64,000 bases of DNA from Amia ocellicauda (taxonomy: Eukaryota > Chordata > Actinopteri > Amiiformes > Amiidae), in NCBI RefSeq assembly GCF_036373705.1, contig NC_089869.1, positions 17,063,550 through 17,127,549 of the forward strand, in the 5' to 3' direction. The position numbers and the translations under genes are program-made. Of this stretch, positions 47,222 to 58,700 are shown piece after piece. A model generated the notes under the pieces. That model worked only from the letters and a program-made list of their open reading frames with translations, searched no databases and was not told where the DNA came from. Position 1 is the first letter of the stretch, and each line of letters begins with the position of its first letter.

Positions 47222-48490
47222 CAGTACTGTGCAAATGGGCAGGTGTGAAACAATGCTGTAAACTAAGAATGCTTTCAAAAATAGACATGTTAATAGATTA
47301 TATTTATCAATTAACCAAATGCAAAGTGAGTGAACAGAAGAAAAATCTAAATCAAATCCATATTTGGTGTGACCACCCTTTGCCTTCAAAACAGCATCAA
47401 TTCTTCTAGGTACACTTGCACACAGTCAGGGATTTTGTAGGCATATAGTCAGGTGTCTGATTAAACAATTATACCAAACAGGTGCTAATGATCATCAATT
47501 CAATATGTAGGTTGAAACACAATCATTAACTGACACAGAAGCAGCTGTGTAGGAATAAAACTGGGTGAGGAACAGCCAAACTCAGCTAACAAGGTGACAG
47601 TTTACTGTCAAAAGTCATACACCATGGCAAGACTGAGCACAGCAACAAGACACAAGGTAGTTATACTGCATCAGCAAGGTCTCTCCCAGGCAGACATTTC
47701 AAGGCAGACAGGGGTTTCCAGATGTGCTGTCCAAGCTCTTTTGAAGAAGTGCAAAGAAACGGGCAACATTGAGGACCGTAGATGCAGTGGTCGGACAAGG
47801 AAATATACTGTAGCAGATGAGAGACCCGTCATGCTGACTTCCCTTCGCAATCGGAAGATCTCCAGCAGTGCCATCAGCTCAGAATTGGCAGAAAACAGTG
47901 GGACCCTGGTACACCCATCTACTGTCCGGAGAAGTCTGGTCAGAAGTGGCCTTTGTGGAAGACAAAAAAAAAACACCTATGACGTGGAAACCAGGCCAAA
48001 CGACTCAACAATGCATGAAAACATAGGAACTGAGGTGCAGAAAAATGGCAGCAGGTGCTCTGGACTGATGAGTCAAAATGTGCAATATTTGGCTGTAGCA
48101 GAAGGCAGTTTGTTCACCGAAGGGCTGGAGAGCGGTACACGAATGAGTGTCTGCAGGCAACAGTGAAGCATGGTGGAGGTTCCTTGCAGGTTTGGGGCTG
48201 CATTTCTGCAAATGGAGTTGGGGATTTGGTCAGAATGAATGGAGAGAGAAGCAACTGAGGCTGCCTAACTAAATGTGGTTAGTTCTTCAAGATGTTTGGG
48301 CCGACCTACCTGCCGAGTTCCTTCAAAAACTGTGTGCACCTAGAAGAATTGATGCTGTTTTGAAGGCAAAGGGTGGTCACCCCAAATATGGATTTGATTT
48401 AGATTTTTCTTCTGTTCACTCACTTTGCATTTGGTTAATTGATAAATATAATCTATTAACATGTCTAGTTTTGAAAGCATTCTTATCCAT
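47222..48490 (+). mobile_element. Tc1-like transposon, internally deleted and right-truncated
   Basis: Long inverted repeats at 47263-47410 and 48339-48485 are nearly identical (only a few mismatches over about 147 bp). The left end continues to a CAGTACTGTGCAAA terminus near 47223 that the right side lacks. Between them is a degraded Tc1 transposase. Being so alike, the repeats suggest recent mobility of the family. It lies about 300 bp upstream of fbxl15. Confidence 0.85.
47594..48370 (+). pseudogene. Tc1 transposase remnant
   Basis: Paired-like DNA-binding domain at the start (MARLSTATRHKVVILHQQGL, then a second helix-turn-helix with SRCAVQALLKKC and the GRPRKTT-hook-like SGRTRKYT). The frame is lost at an A-run near 47966-47974. 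It resumes at 48055 with WTDESKCAIFG (first catalytic Asp) and KHGGGSLQVWGCISANG. Sequence then jumps to the C-terminal PAEFLQKLC, so the segment with the second Asp and the Glu is deleted. Not functional. Confidence 0.88.
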
Positions 48491-48798
48491 ATGTCCAGAG
48501 GGATGATTCAGCAATTTCTTTAAATAATTAAATAAATAAACGTAAAATAACCCCACACTGGGTCAATTTGCCAATACAGTAAATAAAAATAAATGTTAGG
48601 TATTGATGATTTTAAGGAGCTATATGCTTATTTTTACGTTTCAGAGTTTCAAAGCTGCGGAACATTTTAAAAGCCGGAACTACCGGTACGTTTCTCTCTG
48701 GTTGCGGGGAACCAAAACAAAGGTGCACACGAACCCGGAAGGCTGGTGCGTCTCATTGTGCAAATCCAGTGCAGCGCCGGACTGTGATGTCTGCAGAG
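48486..48798 (+). promoter_or_regulatory. fbxl15: fbxl15 promoter/5' UTR region
   Basis: The first part (48486-48620) is AT-rich. From about 48650 the sequence becomes GC-richer and contains ETS-type cores (GCCGGAAC near 48673 and CCCGGAAGG near 48736), usual for TATA-less housekeeping promoters. The TSS is not resolved. Confidence 0.45.
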
Positions 48799-51700
48799 AT
48801 GGAGGAAGGACCTGAGGGCTGCAGGTAAATAAGGAAGCACGTCTCTGATTCACCACTTGGTTATTGGACTGTCGCACACCCAAAAATGCCGGACTACAGC
48901 GGACTGATGCATATAAATACAATTCCTTGAACTGCTTTTGTTTGTCATACAATTGTCCTATAACGATGCTGATGATAGCAACGTATGCTGCGATGTAACA
49001 CACAAAAGTCATAAGAAAGCTTGTTTGTCATGTTTTTTTGGTCACTTTTGAACAATTTAAATAATATATTTGTCGTGAATCAATTCAAGGCGTGCACTGT
49101 CTATGCTTATTAATAGCATCATATGCTCCAGGTCACCCAAAACTATCGTATTGTGATTGAATGAATGCTGTATAATATTAACCAGTACTTGCAATATGTT
49201 TAGTGTTTTTAAATATTACACAATTTTAAATAATTAAATATGTATGATGACATTCTCTGCGCTAGTATAATTAAATAAAATCTGCAATGCAACTGTGGCC
49301 GTATATAACGCTACTTTATACACGTACCTAGGGACTTTCAGGTTGTGATGACCCTGAATCCCTTTATCCTCTATGCCAGCATATACTCTATATTTTGGCA
49401 TTAGGTATAAAGTTGATTTAATGTCAAATGATTAGTACAAATCCCACCTATGTATACCCTAGAACCAATGAGGTGTCCAGCCCTCCCCTCAATATAGCAA
49501 ACCACAAAGGATTAAGCCTCGTGTTTTGTACTAAAGATGGGGATCAGCTGATCCAAAAATGATGCTTAGATAACCGCATAAAATATCCTGCTCATAAGCC
49601 CCACAGAATCTCCAGTCCAATCAAATACAGGGTCTTAAAAATGCCAGTCATTCCTGATCTTTTCACATTGGCCCTAGTGTTTTTGACCCTTTGATACTGG
49701 GCTTTGCTGCTCAGGCTCTCAGCCATAAGACTGTAAGGCACTGCAACTGAACTGTGTTTGTATGAGTCATGTTGGACTGCTGGTGGGTAACTTGTTCTCA
49801 CTCCCTTTATTTGTAGGGTGATGTCAGTGTGTTTACAGGGCCTCCTAGCTGTTGTTAAGAGTTACACTGGAAAAGCAAATCCCTTAATCTCCTCCAGCTA
49901 CCAGTCCACTCTGTTTTAAACAGGCATGCTTCATTTGCTACCATATTCATCCCAATATAAATGTAGCAGTTCCTCACTGCTTATGGCTCATAATGTAGAA
50001 CAATTTAATCTTAATAAATGGGACATTACAGCAATTTTTTTTTTGTCTGATATTGAAGGCCAAGGTTGCAGATAGAATGGAGGCCATTCTAATGACAATG
50101 CAAATGATACATTGTGCTCTAAACATTCAATTAAAGTCACCTTTTAAAATGGTTGCAACCAAACTCACATGAGGCTCAGTAAATGTAATGCATTCCACAG
50201 AGCCTTATTTCCTTGTATCATGTGATGTGTTGCAGTACCCTTGTTTCTTAGATTAAGCATTTCCAACCATTGTTTTATGAATTTGTACTTTCTCCAGGTA
50301 TCAACTCTTGGACTTGCCATGGGAGGATGTGCTGGTCACTCACATATTTTGTTATCTTCCACTGCGCCACCTAGTTAACCTGCAGAGAGTTAGCAAGCAG
50401 TTCCAGGCCCTCATTCAGGTCTATTTGGCCAATTGTCGTACATTTGACCTCTCTCAGGTAACGTGTGTGTGTGTGTATATATAGTGAGGGAAAAAAGTAT
50501 TTGATCCCCTGCTGATTTTGTACGTTTGCCCACTGACAAAGAAATGATCAGTCTATAATTTTAATGGTAGGTGTATTTTAACAGTGAGAGACAGAATAAC
50601 ATGCAAATAAATTTAAAACTTTTTTGAAATGCATTTTTTTTTTTTTTGTTGTTGTTAATGAGTGAAATAAGTATTTGATCCCTTCGACTTAGTACTTGGT
50701 GGCAAAACCCTTGTTGGCAATCACAGAGGTCAGACGTTTCTTGTAGTTGGCCACCAGGTTTGCACACATCTCAGGAGGGATTTTGTCCCACTCCTCTTTG
50801 CAGATCCTCTCCAAGTCATTAAGGTTTCGAGGCTGATGTTTGGCAACTTGATCCTTCAGCTCCCTCCACAGATTTTCTATGGGATTAAGGTCTGGAGACT
50901 GGCTAGGCCACTCCAGGACCTTAATGTGCTTCTTCTTGAGCCACTCCTTTGTTGCCTTGGCTGTGTGTTTTGGGTCATTGTCATGCTGGAATACCCATCC
51001 ACGACCCATTTTTAATGCCCTGGCTGAGGGAAGGAGGTTCTCACCCAAGATTTGACGGTACATGGCCCCGTCCATCGTCCCTTTGATGCGGTGCAGTTGT
51101 CCTGTCCCCTTAGCAGAAAAACACCCCCAAAGCATAATGTTTCCACCTCCATGTTTGATGGTGGGGATGGTGTTCTTGGGGTCATTCCTCCTCCTCCAAA
51201 CACGGCGAGTTGAGTTGATGCCAAAGAGCTCGATTTTGGTCTCATCTGACCACAACACTTTCACCCAGTTCTCCTCTGAATCATTCAGATGTTCATTGGC
51301 AAACTTCAGACGGGCCTGTACATGAGCTTTCTTGAGCAGGGGGACCTTGTGGGCGCTGCAGGATTTCAGTCCTTCACGGCGTAGTGTGTTACCAATTGTT
51401 TTCTTGGTGACTATGGTCCCAGCTGCCTTGAGATCATTAACAAGATCCTCCCGTGTAGTTCTGGGCTGATTCCTCACCGTTCTCATGATCATTGAAACTC
51501 CACGAGGTGAGATCTTGCATGGAGCCCCAGACCGAGGGAGACTGACAGTTATTTTGTGTTTCATCCATTTGTGAATAATCGCACCAACTGTTGTCACCTT
51601 CTCACCAAGCTGCTTGGCGATGGTCTTGTAGCCCATTCCAGCCTTGTGTAGGTCTACAATCTTGTCCCTGACATCCTTGGTCAGCTCTTTGGTCTTGGCC

Positions 51701-53479
51701 ATGGTGGAGAGTTTGGAAACTGATTGATTGATTGTTCTGTGGACAGGTGTCTTTTATACAGGTAACGAGCTGAGATTAGGAGAGTCCCTTTAAGAGAGTG
51801 CTCCTTATCTCAGCTCGTTACCTGTATAAAAGACACCTGGGAGCCAGAAATCTTGCTGATTGATAGGGGATCAAATACTTATTTCCCTCATTAACATGCA
51901 AATCAATGTATAACTTTTTTGAAATGTGTTTTTCTGGATTTGTTTGTTGTTATTTTGTCTCTCACTATTAAAATACACCTACCATTAAAATTATAGACTG
52001 ATCATTTCTTCACTCACTCTCACTATATATATGTAATTTTGTTTTTATATTATGGGAAATAAGGGGGGGGAGACCAGTAACAAACTAATTCTATACGCTA
52101 TCGTTACACAATACGATTGTATGTCACAGATTGTTATTGGTTTATGAAGAGAGAGTATTTTACTATTAAACTTTTTTCTTACAAATTAAATATCCTATCA
52201 ATATAATCTTGTTATTTTCTGCACCTGGCGCTTGCAGGTTGGACCTTACATATCAAAAGAGGCATTCTGCACTATTCTTAAAGACAACAAAGTTCTTCAG
52301 AACCTGGCGCTCCAGAACTGCTCCGATTGGGTGACGGATAAGGAACTGCTCCCTGTGATTGGTCAGAATCAGCACTTGCTACGGGTTGATATGAAAAGCT
52401 GTGTCCGGCTGAGCCGCCACTCCCTCGTGGCGGTTTCCCTCAGCTGTGCCCACTTGCAGCACCTAGGCCTGGCTCACTGCGAGTGGGTGGACAGTCTTTC
52501 TCTGCGCAGCCTGGCGGACCACTGCAGGGGCCTGCAGTCCATAGACCTGACGGCATGTCGCCAGCTCAAAGATGATGCTATCTGCTATCTGGCCAAGAAA
52601 TGTCCAGATATGAAGTCCCTGTCCGTTGCGGTCAATGCCAACATCACTGATGTTTCTGTGGAGGAGGTGGCAAAGAACTGCCGTGAGCTGGCAGAGCTGG
52701 ACCTCACGGGCTGTCTTCGGGTTAGGAATGAGTCCATCAGGTACTTGATGACCAGAAGCTGCAAGTTCTGTAGTTTTCACCCTGATGATCTCTCTGTGCA
52801 TATTCTTTTAATAAGCTTTAATTTTTGCTAGAACTAATAAAGGGGTTTAAACATAACCAAGGAGCTTCATACCCCGAGGAACTGGATTGAAAAATACAAT
52901 ATTAATTTGTGGTAATACCGAGTGATGAATATGCAAAAGAGTACCAGGCTATCAAATGTTATTCAATCTAATTAATATTGAGTGTCCTAGTTCCTGCTGC
53001 ATCTTGCATTACTAATACTTTGGAAATGCTTCAAAGTCCTCTTGCTGCTTTACCATATCTTTAAGAATGAAGATTAGTTTACAAAATCCTGACAGCTGAC
53101 AGTGGTTTACATTTGTCACATTCTACACAATAATTGAAGTATTTACTGCAGTTTAACTACAATATTTTGCTTCGATCAATGATTCATCAGAAGTGGTGAT
53201 AGGACTCAATGAATTACAGACCCTAGTTACTGACCGTAGTCTATCTGATGGGAGTATCTTAACGGTGAACTTTTGTGGTCTGTTTTCAGGACTGTTGCAG
53301 AGTACTGCACGAAGCTTCGGTCACTGAAGGTGAATCACTGCCACAATGTAACCGAGTCCAGTTTAGGCCTCTTGCGCAAGAGGAACGTGGAAATAGATGT
53401 GGAACCCCCCCTACAGAGAGCTCTGGTTTTACTGCAGGATGTTGTTGGATTTGCTCCTTTCATCAACCTGCAAATCTAG
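48799..53479 (+). CDS. fbxl15: F-box and leucine-rich repeat protein 15
   Basis: Substrate receptor of an SCF ubiquitin ligase; mammalian FBXL15 targets SMURF1 and so favours BMP signalling. Exons: 48799-48824, 50298-50457, 52238-52740, 53290-53479 (stop TAG 53477-53479). Phases agree; 879 nt, 292 residues (human 300). A short acidic start (MEEGPEGCR) precedes the F-box ([31 protein letters not shown], residues about 10-50). Leucine-rich repeats follow ([83 protein letters not shown]). The conserved tail is [21 protein letters not shown]. Intron 2 hosts an antisense Tc1. Tail-to-tail pairing with cuedc2 matches human. Confidence 0.96.
48825..50297 (+). other. fbxl15 intron 1
   Basis: A 1.5 kb intron with donor gtaaat and acceptor tctccag. 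No gene, RNA or repeat family is recognised. Confidence 0.7.
50689..51702 (-). CDS. Tc1/mariner transposase, intact DD34E
   Basis: Cut-and-paste transposase that binds the element's inverted repeats and moves it to TA sites. The 337-residue frame is unbroken ([10 protein letters not shown]... to ...GFATKY). The N-terminal paired-like domain carries two helix-turn-helix units ([29 protein letters not shown]) with the intervening PRSGAP hook. The catalytic residues are Asp in LWSDETK, Asp in FQHDNDPKH, and Glu in [11 protein letters not shown], with 34 residues between the second Asp and the Glu. A Gly-rich box, [17 protein letters not shown], is present. Lack of stops or frameshifts implies a young copy. 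Whether it is expressed is unknown; it depends on the hairpin-flanked upstream region. Confidence 0.95.
   Translation of the reverse strand: MAKTKELTKDVRDKIVDLHKAGMGYKTIAKQLGEKVTTVGAIIHKWMKHKITVSLPRSGAPCKISPRGVSMIMRTVRNQPRTTREDLVNDLKAAGTIVTKKTIGNTLRREGLKSCSAHKVPLLKKAHVQARLKFANEHLNDSEENWVKVLWSDETKIELFGINSTRRVWRRRNDPKNTIPTIKHGGGNIMLWGCFSAKGTGQLHRIKGTMDGAMYRQILGENLLPSARALKMGRGWVFQHDNDPKHTAKATKEWLKKKHIKVLEWPSQSPDLNPIENLWRELKDQVAKHQPRNLNDLERICKEEWDKIPPEMCANLVANYKKRLTSVIANKGFATKY
51744..51839. repeat. Inverted repeat (hairpin) upstream of Tc1 transposase
   Basis: Arms of about 33 bp (AGGTGTCTTTTATACAGG... at 51745 and its complement at 51807-51839) surround a short spacer, immediately 5' of the transposase ATG. 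The arms are almost perfect. It is internal to the transposon and travels with it. Confidence 0.9.
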
Positions 53480-55706
53480 GCAGAGATCCATAGCACCTTT
53501 CTGCTTTTAAGTCTTCAGACGTTTAAGGTATGTGAGACCCTATACAAGCCCAGCTGTACTGTACCTGGTATGGAGTTGATGCGATTTTCTAGGGAACCAG
53601 CGGCAAGGCCTCTTCTCATTTTCTCAGTTAGGAATTTATTTGTATCAGTTTCATTTTCAACTTTAAGTTCTATTATGACACTACCAAAAACAATGTTTCT
53701 GTATTTATTTAGATTACAGAGTATAACACTAGGTATTTTATACATTACTATGTTGCTACTCAACAACAATATGTATATTTAGTATAAAAGACAATTGCAT
53801 TGTGTTTACATAAATACCACAGATAAAAACTAAATTGAGAATACAAAATGAACATTTACAAAATCATTGTAAGCATATTCAGCCATAAACGGAGGGTCAT
53901 ATGCAACACATGGAGTTAGTAATGGTAATATAACAGTGCACCGTATTTGCAACTAAATCTGAAACCTAAAATGAATGTACAGCTGTTGCTGAAAAAAGCA
54001 CTTTTGTCTAATCTGTGAGGCACAGAGCAGAACAATGGCAAGCATACATATAGTTACAACAAAGAACTGCAACCGTTTTGTTCTATTTCATATTTTACGA
54101 AAATGAAAAGCATGTTGTAGCTCAATACGTGCTGAATCCCTGGTATGTTACCAGTGTGTATATTTAAATTGAAATGATTGGAAGTAATGGAGTTTATTTA
54201 TATTTGTGTATATATAAACAAGATTAATGTTTTATGTTATAGCAGTCAATTGCCATTGAACACTTATAAACAAATTCCAGTATTAATCAAAGCGATGAAA
54301 ATAACTATCTAGGCCTATATCAAACTAACGACTGATTCATGCAGCATGAATGAAAATGATGTGCACTTTGATGTACAGTTATTAAATTGTGCTGATCTCT
54401 TCAGCCCACAGCATTGGTAAAACCTACAAGGTAATTTTGGTTACTGAGATTCAAAACTATAAATATACAGTGTCAAGTTATATGAAAAAGCATGAACAGG
54501 CAACCCATGAAAATAAAAATACAATAAAATGAAAGCACTTGAATTAACTAAAACATAAATATATATTAAAGATTTGCTTTAATTGTGCTATCACTGAAGG
54601 AGCACCGGATCTGTTATGGATTTCATGAGACTGAATTATCAGTAGGTCAATCGAATCCTTAAGAACAGTGTTAAGGTAAACAACACTCACTTTGATTGTG
54701 CCTATTTAATAGCTGCCAACTACTAATGTGTAGATCTGGGAAATGCAGTGATTTTGCTGGCATTTGAGTGCACACACCAGAGCTATAGGGTACGAGACCT
54801 GAAAACCTATAGCCCTGCCTTCCAACCGTGACATGCACAATCCTTTAAATAAGCAGTTAACACTCAAAATCTATAATCTTATTACTCTTAATATAAAAAT
54901 AGAGACAACACATTGTCTGATTTTAAAAGACGTGTGCATGTCTGCATTAAAAGGCATGTCCTTCCCTGAAAATGGACCCCCAGTGAGTAATTCAGAGTAT
55001 TACACACTTTGGACTTTTCAGTTGCTAATAACGGCCTTCAAGTGTGTCCAAAACTTCTACTCAGTAGAAATGTATCAGTAGGAAACCACAAACTTCGATC
55101 AAATCACCAAAATACCAAAATGAGATGATCGACTGTGAAATAATGATTAGAAAAGGTATATCGAAATTATAGCTTTAACTGTAAAAATTCTTTACCCCAG
55201 AAAGGACAGCTATTAAACAAGATTAATACTGTAGTGGGGACATCTAGTGGTTAATAATCACAATTACAGTTTTTTTTTGTTTTTTTAAATCTACAACCTT
55301 CAGTGCAAAAGAGAAGAGGAACAAATTTGAACTGTAAAACAGAATTAAAACCATTTTGCTTTACGAGTAGAAATATAATCTGTATGTACTGTACCTCCTA
55401 CTAAAAACATCCCCCATGACAACTGATTTTAGTAAAAATGGTAAAATTGCCAAAAAAAAAAAAAATGATCTGAGTAAACCTGCCCCAGATCTGCCTAGTG
55501 GAGGACAGGGAGAAAATGTAGGAGTTTCGTTCTGGACTCGGGGGGGGGGGCAAAGAAAAACACACAGAGCTGAACACCACTCAACGAAAACAGGCTGCTG
55601 CTCATGACCGGTGGCCCACCACAAAAGCAGCTGCCGTTCTCTCCAGTACCCCAGACGAAGTGCACACTGTCTGTGGGAGAGCAGGCCGGCCGTGGTGAAG
55701 GTGCCG
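53480..55706. other. Convergent fbxl15/cuedc2 3' region
   Basis: About 2.2 kb of AT-rich DNA between the two stops. Plus-strand AATAAA occurs at 54512 and 54522 (possible fbxl15 ends); a minus-strand AATAAA near 53704 and 54192 could serve cuedc2. No gene is recognised. A G-run (about 55540-55549) lies near the cuedc2 stop. Confidence 0.5.
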
Positions 55707-58700
55707 TCAATGGAATCGATATTTCCTTGCCGGCTTGAGGCTGATGTAGGTTTTCTTCATTTCCTCGCTCTCTTCCTTCTTGACCTGCTGGTATCGCTCC
55801 CCCTTGGTGCTCACCACTTGGCTGCCAAGGTATCGAACCATCTTCTTTGGCGCCTGGAGACGGGAGTAAAGAGTTGGTTAGGCAGGGGACCGCAGATCAA
55901 AGTCCAGCTGAACCTCAGTGCTCAACTGCATGTGTTTACAATTAGAAAAGCACACTGATTTTGAAGGTTAAATACGATGGGTAACAAAGTCTATGCCAGC
56001 TAACATAACACACACAAGTACTGTAAGAAAGAAAATTAATGTTGGAATTCCTTCAGTAAAGTCACTAATTGACATGTAGATTTAATAATATACTTTACAC
56101 CACTTTTACTGCCCTGCCTTGATTGACAGCTTGAAGTTTGAAAATTCAATCCTGATAACATTCTAGATTTTATATCTCTCTCCTCTGAAAGGGACGTCTT
56201 TCAGTGTGCGTTTTCTTGACAGAAACTTGCTTACCTCCTTAGGTGTAACTGGCCTGTGAATTTTCTTATCTTCTTCACTGTCCACTAACATGTATCTAAA
56301 AGAAAATCATTTATGAAAAAATAAGTTAAATCAGCCTGTGAACTCATCTAAGGTCAAAAATGTATTTCCTATCCTTAGCCATTTCAGTCTCTCCATTTTT
56401 AAGAGTTGCAGGGGGAAAGTTAGTATATGCCAGTTGGTGTTTCTTAAATACAACAATAATGTAAAATACTATATAGCTCAATTAAATAACCTTCAAGATT
56501 CAAACTTTGTGGCCAGTAAAAATACTTGAACCTATACTCACTTCTCAAGAATGCTTGCTTTCAGCTTTTCATCTGGTTGTGCAGGTGAGGTTTTCCCATG
56601 GTTAACCTGAAAAAGGAGACCAAAATATATAATTGATATCACTGTTCCTCTGCAAGGATTTAGCCATTCCTTCTAAGGCATTTAACAGGAATGTTCTATT
56701 TTTGTCTTTGCATTTCTAATGTGTTTTCTGTTTGCTCACAGGTTTTCTGATGCCCTGTAAGAGGATCAATTTCCAAGATGAAAAAAACCCAGTGTGTGCT
56801 GGCACATCAGTGGAGCGTTCTTCCACAAGATACTTGCACAATAATATTGTGAAACATGTTGAGCATTTATTGTTATGTCAATTTCTTTCAATATATCAAG
56901 TTCTGTGAAAATAGCGGTTAGATGTAATTCTGAAGAGTAATATTAGACTAAAAGAAATGGGTGCATTCAAAATAAGTTGGTGGGAAGTTCTCGTATTAAA
57001 AATAAAATAAATAGTTTCATACCTCATCCCACAAATAATTTGCAACTGTGAGTGCAGCTTTGCCAGCTTGTGTTTTGTTTTTAAAGGGCAATCACACCTA
57101 AACCACAGTTCACATATGCATGAATAGGATAATTTAGGAGCAAAACCATGACGGCTTTCCCTGTCATGTCGAATGAGACATCTGAAAGAGTTACACATAT
57201 TATATACAAATTTACACTGGAATGTGCAATGCTATCCTGTGAATTAAACTGTTGTAAACGGCATTGATTTATGACGGGGAACTTCCAGAAACAGTTTACT
57301 CAGGTTAAAAGCTAAGACAAAGAGGTAATATATAAAATGAACAACACTTAAAGGCAAACCATTAAGCATAAACCTCCTGTATATTTAAATAAACTAACAA
57401 TATGATTTGGATTATATATGTCCCAATATATATTATATACTGATTGACAAGTCCAGTATTTTGACATTCACGTAACATCCACCTGGTTATAGAACAGTTT
57501 TTCACTGATGTGAAGATACCCGTTTTCAAGCAATTGCCAATCTTTCAATAAGTATGTTCAACATATGCCTGATGTTGAATCTTGCAGCTATATGAGACTG
57601 TTTCAATGCCACAGTGCCCGTTTTAATACATAACTGGCTGACTAGCAAAAACAGTAACCGCAATAATGTAGTAGTCCAAAAAGAAACCTCAGCTACAAGG
57701 GTTGATTTACATTTTTTAGTGCGCTGCTGTCTGCACACTTTGAATTCACTTTTGTAACTTCACTTCCAAGCTGAAAGTCGGCCACCGCCTTCCTATTTAT
57801 GTTCTCCAGCTTTTAACAACATGCATGACATGATCCTCGAGGGAATGAACCGAGGCCATTCGCTGCGTTTTCTCCTGGACACTGCATGTTTTTGAAAGTT
57901 CAACTTGTGCAAAGTTTACAGATAAAGTGGCCCTGTTGCAGCTACTTGAAACGTTTTTTGTTGCTTGACATTTTTTTCCTGCATAATTTCTTTTGTATTA
58001 TGTATTAAACATCTGCTTTTATTGCATTAGTGCTGGGCTAAGGAAATGGGAACAATAATACTGATAGTGCTTGTACTTTTGCCTCTATGTTTGGCTTCAT
58101 ACACACTATTTGCACTCCTTGCAGAGTTTAGTACCTGTTATAACTGAAAGAGGTGTGAATATTGAGATCACTTTGGCAATATTAACTCAATCTTAAAATG
58201 CCCAATCTGAAGCTTAATGACAATTTTTTATCATCGGACATCATAAAGTTTTTAATTTTACAGTTTACAATTGTGCACAATCAAACATGTTTTTAAGATC
58301 TATAGAAAATAGTTTTAACGGGAAAAACACTGATTTGCATGACTTAAATGTGTATATTTAAGTATGTACATACACGTTTTAGAATATATAGTTGTGTAGT
58401 TTGTGTATTCTGCAATAGAAAACTCAACTGGCTGTACAAGGGATATTTCTAAACATGATGTTGGTGCTTTAAACTATACACGTGTAATAAGTGTGCCGAT
58501 AATGAGGAGTTGTTTTGGAACGTGTGAAAAGGTCTTAGTGCAGCAAAACATAATTGATGAAACTCCTCTCAAAACAGCCCTCCTCCCTCCACACAAACTC
58601 ACAGGCTTGTAATTACAATAATGAAGTGACAAAATAAACATGTCTATTCTTGAAAGTATGTCAGGAAGCATATGATTTTTGCCTTTTAGCTACACAAAGG

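Larger units (their letters stand above)
50482..52025 (-). mobile_element. Tc1-like transposon with intact transposase, right end damaged
   Basis: About 1.54 kb in fbxl15 intron 2, antisense to the gene and flanked by TATATA. The left end starts TAGTGAGGGAAAAAAGTATT. Left-end repeats of AAGTATTTGATCCC occur at 50495-50508 (outer) and 50669-50682 (inner), the IR/DR layout of fish Tc1 elements. On the right only the inner copy is present (51866-51880 reversed). The outer part was shortened: GAAATGATCAGTC is followed directly by the terminal CACTATA. The TIR interior (about 50539-50605 versus 51955-52010) matches well. Confidence 0.9.
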
